Assembly: GCA_039707655.1 (NCBI GenBank)
Contig: CM077675.1
Span: 416,763,162 to 416,827,161, forward strand
DNA from: Elymus sibiricus
Taxonomy: Eukaryota; Streptophyta; Magnoliopsida; Poales; Poaceae
Length of the DNA: 64,000 bases
Direction: 5' to 3'
Shown: in pieces, positions 58,681-64,000 of the stretch
How positions within the stretch are numbered: the stretch's first letter is position 1
Layout of the letters: each line of letters begins with the position of its first letter
Position numbers and translations under genes: made by a program
The notes under the pieces: model-generated
Told to the model about the DNA's origin: nothing
Database searches by the model: none
What the model saw: the letters and a program-made list of their open reading frames with translations, nothing else

Positions 58681-61600
58681 ATGGCTCGCGCAGTAGCACC
58701 CCTGAATTTTAATGCGTTCCTAGAGAAAGCTAAGTTGAAAGATGATGGAAGTAACTTTGTGGACTGGGCCCGTAATCTAAGGATTATCCTTACGGCTTCC
58801 CAGAAGGCTTATGTCCTTGATGCACCGCTTGGTGATCCACCCGCTCCAGTTGAGTCTCTAGACGTTGTGAACGCCTGGCAGGCTCGTTCTGATGATTACT
58901 CAATAGTTCAATGTGCAATGTTGTATGGCTTAGAACCGGGACTTCAAAGACGTTTTGAACGTCATGGAGCATATGAGATGTTCCAGGAGTTGAAGTTTAT
59001 CTTTCAGAAGAATGCCCGGATCGAGAGATATGAGATCTCCGATAAGTTCTATGCTTGCAAGATGGAGGAGAACGGGTCTATCAGTGATCACGTGCTCAGA
59101 ATGTCTGGGTACTCCACCCGTCTGGCTGAGTTAGGGATGCCCCTTCCGCCAGAGGCTATCACTGACAGAGTTCTTCAATCATTGCCACCTAGCTACAAGA
59201 GCTTCGTGTAGAACTATAACATGCACGGGATGAACAAGTCAGTCGCCGAGCTGTTTGCGATGCTGAAAGCCGCTGAGTCTGAAATTCAGAAGGAGCATCA
59301 AGTGTTGATGGTCAATAAAACCACTAGTTTCAAGAAAAATGGCAAGGGTAAGAAGGGTAACTCCAAGAAGAGTGGCAAAGCAGTTGCTCCTCTCGTGAAG
59401 AAACCCAAGGCTGGACCCAAACCAGAAACTGTGTGTTTTCATTGCAAGGTAACTGGACACTGGAAGCGGAACTGCCCCAAGTATTTGGCTGACAAGAAGG
59501 CGGCCAACAACAAACAAGGTATATATGATATACATGTTATTGATGTGTACCTTACCAACCCTCGTTGTAGTGCCTGGGTATTTGATACCGGTGCGGTTGC
59601 TCATATTTTCAACTCTAAACAGGAACTGCGGAATAGACGGAGGCTGGCAAAGGACGAAGTGACGATGCGCGTGGCAAATGGTTCCAAGGTTGATGTGATC
59701 GCCGTCGGCACGCTCGCTCTTCGATTACCGTCGGGATTAGTGATGAACCTAAATAAGTGTTATTTGGTGCCTGCGTTAAGCATGAACATTATATCTGGAT
59801 CTTGTTTATTGCGAGACGGTTACTCATTTAAATCAGAGAATAATGGTTGTTCTATTTATATGAGTAATATCTTTTATGGTCATGCACCCAATGTGAGGGG
59901 TTTATTCTTATTGAATCTCGATAGTAACGATACACATGTTCATAACATTGATGCCAAAAGATGTAGAATTGATAATGATAATACCACTTTCTTGTGGCAC
60001 TGCCGTTTAGGTCATATTGGCGTAAAACGCATGAAGAAGCTCCATGCTGATGGACTTTTGGAGTCACTTGATTTTGAATCACTTGACACATGTGAGCCAT
60101 GCCTCATGGGCAAGATGACTAAAACGCCGTTCTCTGGAACAATGGAACGGGCAAGTGACTTATTGGAAATCATACATACTGATGTGTGCGGTCCGATGAG
60201 TATTGAGGCGCGCGGTGGTTATCGTTACTTTCTCACCTTCACTAATGACTTAAGTAGATATGGGTATATTTACTTAATGAAACATAAGTCTGAAACATTT
60301 GAAAAGTTCAAACAATTTCAGAGTGAAGTTGAGAATCGTCGTAACAAGAAGATTAAATTCCTACGATCTGATCGAGGAGGAGAATATCTGAGTTATGAGT
60401 TTGGCAGTCACTTAAGACAGTGTGGAATTGTTTCACAATTGACACCGCCTGGAACACCACAGCGTAATGGTGTGTCCGAACGTCGTAATCGAACTTTATT
60501 GGATATGGTGCGATCTATGATGTCTCTTGCCGATTTGCCACTATCGTTTTGGGGTTATGCATTAGAGACAGCTGCATTCACTTTAAATAGGGCACCATCG
60601 AAATCCGTTGAGACAACGCCATATGAACTTTGGTTTGGCAAGAAGCCAAAGCTGTCATTTCTTAAAATTTGGGGATGTGATGCTTATGTCAAAAAGCTTC
60701 AGCCTGAAAAGCTGGAACCCAAAGCGGAGAAATGCGTCTTCATAGGATACCCAAAAGAGACAGTTGGGTATACCTTCTACCTCAGATCCGAAGGCAAAGT
60801 GTTTGTCGCTAAAAACGGAACATTTCTTGAGAAAGAGTTTCTCTCGAAAGAATTGAGTGGGAGGAAGATAGAACTTGATGAGGTTGTTGAACCTTTACTT
60901 CAACCTGAGAGTAGCGCAGCGCAGAAAGTTGTTTCTGTGGAGCCTACATTAGCTGAAGAGGAAGTTAATGATGATGATCATGAAGCTTTGGATCAAGTTG
61001 CTATCGAACCTCGTAGGTCGACAAGGACGCGTACTGCTCCCGAGTGGTACGGCAACCCTGTCTTAGAGGTCATGTTGTTAGACAACGATGAACCTACGAG
61101 CTATGGAGAAGCGATGATGGGCCCGGATTCCGAGAAGTGGTTAGAGGCCATGAAATCCGAGATGGGATCCATGTATGAAAACAAAGTATGGACTTTGGAA
61201 GTATTACCTGAAGGGCGTAAGGCCATTCAGAACAAATGGATCTTTAAGAGGAAGACGGACGCGGACGGTAATGTCACCGTCTATAAAGCTCGACTTGTGG
61301 CAAAGGGTTTTTCACAAGTTCAAGGAGTTGACTACGATGAGACCTTCTCACCCGTAGCGATGCTTAAGTCCGTCAGAATCATGTTAGCAATAGCTGCCTT
61401 TTCGATTATGAAATTTGGCAGATGGATGTCAAAACAGCGTTCCTTAACGGTTACCTTAAGGAAGAGTTGTATATGATGCAACCAGAAGGTTTTGTCGATC
61501 CAGAGAATGTTGACAAAGTTTGCAAACTCCAGCGATCCATTTATGGACTGGTGCAAGCATCTCGGAGTTGGAATCTTCGTTTTGATGAGGTGATCAAAGC

Positions 61601-62663
61601 GTTCGAGTTTATACAAGTTTACGGAGAAGCTTGTATTTACAAGAAAGTGAGTGGGAGCTCTATAGCGTTTCTAATATTATATGTGGATGACATATTACTG
61701 ATTGGAAACAATATAGAAATGCTGGAAAGCATAAAGGAATATTTGAACAAGATTTTTTCAATGAAGGACCTAGGAGAAGCTGCTTTCATATTAGGCATCA
61801 AGATCTATAGAGATAGATCAAGACGCTTAATAGGACTTTCACAAAGCACATACCTTGATAAGATTTTGAAGAAGTTCAAAATGGATCAGTCCAAGAAGGG
61901 GTTCTTGCCTGTTTTGCAAGGTGTGAAGTTGAGTAAGACTCAATGCCCAGTGACTGCAGAAGATAGAGAAAAGATGAGTGTCATCCCCTATGCTTCAGCC
62001 ATAGGCTCTATTATGTATGCAATGCTGTGCACAAGACCCGATGTCAGCCTTGCCATAAGTATGGTCGGAAGGTTTCAAAGTGATCCAGGAATGGAACACT
62101 GGACGGCGGTCAAGAATATCCTGAAGTACCTGAAAAGGACTAAGGACATGTTTCTCGTTTATGGAGGTGATCAAGAGCTCGTCGTAAAGGGTTACGTCGA
62201 TGCAAGCTTTGACACTGATCCGGATGACTCTAAGTCGCAAACCGGATACGTATTTATTCTTAATGGGGGTGCGGTTAGCTGGTGCAGTTCCAAGCAAAGC
62301 GTGGTAGCAGATTCTACATGCGAAGCGGAGTACATCGCTGCCTCGGAGGCGGCGAAGGAAGATGTCTGGATGAAGGAGTTCATGACAGATCTTGGAGTAG
62401 TGCCTAGTGCGCTTAACCCAATGACTCTGTTTTGTGATAATACTGGTGCCATTGCTCTAGCCAAGGAACCAAGATTTCACAAGAGGACCAGACACATAAA
62501 GCGACGTTTCAATTCCATCCGCGATTACATCAAGGAGGACGACATAAATATTTGCAAAGTACACACGGATCTAAATGTTGCAGATCCGATGACTAAACCT
62601 CTTCCAAGGGCTAAACATGAACAACACCAGAACTGCATGGGTGTTCGATTCATTACAATGTAA
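58681..62663 (+). pseudogene. Copia gag-pol polyprotein, one stop and one frameshift
   Basis: ATG 58681 opens a gag (UBN2-like, NFVDWARNLR) that meets TAG at 59209-59211 after 176 codons, then continues in frame. The zinc knuckle CFHCKVTGHWKRNC lies at 59434, protease VFDTGAVAHI near 59578, and integrase with HHCC (WHCRLGHIG...CEPC) and DDE (HTDVCGP, SDRGGEY, NGVSERR) at 59990-60500. Reverse transcriptase starts near 61195 (NKWIFKRK). A T is missing at 61399-61402 (four T's against five in RLC-minus), which shifts the frame. The rest, from 61422, is open: YVDDILLIGN near 61680, RNase H (GYVDASFDTDP, CDNTGAIALA), ending VRFITM at 62663. Gene order INT-RT-RH shows Copia. Confidence 0.93.
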
Positions 62664-62700
62664 ATCACATAGTGATGTGAACTAGATTATTGACTCTAGT

Positions 62701-62713
62701 GCAAGTGGGAGAC
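62701..62713 (+). other. RLC-plus polypurine tract
   Basis: GCAAGTGGGAGAC directly precedes the 3' LTR. The same sequence is next to the RLC-minus 3' LTR (32903-32914, minus strand). Confidence 0.75.
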
Positions 62714-64000
62714 TGTTGGAAATATGCCCTAGAGGCAATAATAAATTGGTTATTATTATATTTCCTTGTTCATGATAATCGTTTATTATCCATGCTATAA
62801 TTGTATTGATTGGAAACTCAAATACATGTGTGGGTACATAGACAACACTGTGTCCCTAGTATGCCTCTAGTTGACTAGCTCGTTGATCAAAGATGGTTAA
62901 GGTTTCCTAGCCATTGACATGAGATGTCATTTGATAACGGGATCACATCATTAGGAGAATGATGTGATGGACAAGACCCAAACTGTAAACGTAGCATTTG
63001 ATCGTGTCAGTTTATTGCTATTGTTTTCTGCATGTCAAGTATCTGTTCCTTTGACCATGAGATCATGCAACTCACTGACACCGGAAGAATACCTTGTGTG
63101 TATCAAACGTCGCAACGTAACTGGGTGACTATAAAGGTGCTCTACAGGTATCTCCGAGGGTGTCTGTTGGGTTGGCATGGATCAAGACTGGGATTTGTTA
63201 CTCCGTATGACGGAGAGGTATCTCAGGGCCCACTCGGTAATACAACATCACAATGAGCCTTGCAAGCAATGTGACTAAAGTGTTAGCCACGAGATCTTGT
63301 ATTACGGAACGAGTAAAGAGACTTGCCGGTAACGAGATTGAACTAGGTATAGAGATACCGACGATTGAATCTCGGGCAAGTAACATACCGAAGAACAAAG
63401 GGAACAGCATACGGGATTAACTGAATCCTTGACATAGAGGTTCGACCGATAAAGATCTTCGTAGAATATGTAGGAGCCAATATGGGCATCCAGGTCCCGC
63501 TATTGGTTATTGATCGTAGAGGTGTCTCGGTCATGTCTACATAGTTCTCGAACCCGCAGGGTCTACACACTTAACGTTTGGTGACGATTAGTATAATTGA
63601 GTTATTTTGTTGGTGACCGAAGGTTGTTCGGAGTCCCGGATAAGATCCCGGACATGACGAGGATCTCCGGAATAGTCCGGAGGTAAAGATTGATATATGT
63701 GATAATAGTGTTTTGATCTCCGGAAGGGTTCCGGAATTCACCGGAAGGGGTTCCGGATGTTTACCGAAGTGTTCGGGTGCAGCAACACTTTATATGGGCC
63801 AAAGGGATAAAGCCCACGAGGTATTGGAAAGTGCAAAAGTAGTTTTGCTGCCGCGTAAGCGGTACTACCGCTTGGTGAAGCGGTACTACCGCCCGAGCGG
63901 TACTACCGCTTGTGTGAAGCGGTACTACCGCCCAAGCGGTACTACCGCTTGTGTGAAGCGGTACTACCGCTTGTGCGCGGCTGTGCGCGGTTCGGCAGGG
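62714..64000 (+). repeat. RLC-plus 3' LTR (cut by window end)
   Basis: The first 1287 bp of the LTR align with 55545-56831. Differences seen include a C/T near 63366 (56197), C/T near 63678 and changes at the start of the palindromic array near 63856-63875. Confidence 0.93.

Larger units (their letters stand above)
55545..64000 (+). mobile_element. RLC-plus, nearly intact Angela/BARE-like Copia element (3' end outside)
   Basis: The 5' LTR is 55545-57398, the internal region 57399-62713, and the 3' LTR starts at 62714 and runs past the window end. The visible 3' LTR differs from the 5' LTR at only a handful of sites in about 1.29 kb, so it is the youngest insertion here. gag-pol is complete apart from one stop and one frameshift. 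It inserted into an intron of the CACTA gene; CTTTG (55540-55544) would be its left duplication. Confidence 0.92.

Overview
The window looks like a gene-poor, intergenic stretch of a large grass genome, most probably Triticeae (wheat, Aegilops, barley or rye relatives). This is inferred from the transposon families: Angela/BARE-like Copia elements, Athila-type non-autonomous Gypsy elements with tRNA-Asp primer sites, a chromovirus with 4-kb LTRs, a CACTA element whose ends carry the CTTTGCCGTC motif, and Mutator-like elements (MULEs). Nearly every base can be assigned to a transposable element. I see no convincing host gene, except that the intact GRF zinc-finger gene at 306-871 could be one. 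No rRNA, tRNA or CRISPR was seen.

Left block (1-22685). MULE-1 (up to 5650, left end not seen) carries a mudrA-type transposase gene on the minus strand, broken only by one in-frame TGA, and a GRF zinc-finger/transmembrane gene. It abuts the 3' end of a Gypsy element, RLG-C (internal tail 5651-5895, then its 3' LTR). That LTR is split by a second Gypsy element, RLG-1 (6575-21857, TSD ATTAC). RLG-1 codes for gag and protease plus a second ORF, but has no polymerase. The second ORF is split in coding phase by MULE-2 (11929-17610, 9-bp TSD TTTAATCTT). MULE-2 holds a decayed transposase, a decayed GRF gene and a solo LTR (12352-12822, TSD GATGG).

Middle block (22686-53412). A degraded minus-strand Copia fragment (22686-26511) is followed by a plus-strand non-autonomous Gypsy remnant, RLG-A (26512-30176). 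Next is a minus-strand relative, RLG-B (30177-53412). A minus-strand Copia element (31062-51444, TSD GGATA) lies inside the RLG-B LTR and has lost gag and protease. Inside the 5' LTR of that Copia sits a complete chromovirus (37211-50404, TSD GGAAC) with two 4048-bp LTRs and an uninterrupted 1480-residue gag-pol-chromodomain ORF.

Right block (53413-64000). A CACTA element starts at 53413 with dense subterminal repeats and the last three exons of a minus-strand gene. Its next intron is interrupted by a young plus-strand Copia element (from 55545). That element has a nearly complete gag-pol with one stop codon and one frameshift. Its 3' LTR runs off the window end.

The best candidate for something under-described is the pairing of each MULE transposase with a GRF zinc-finger gene that encodes a C-terminal membrane anchor. 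Secondary candidates are a conserved inverted repeat and an internal LTR-like module in the polymerase-less Gypsy elements. Gene models were built by hand from splice sites and reading frames. Family names rest on recognition, not on a search.
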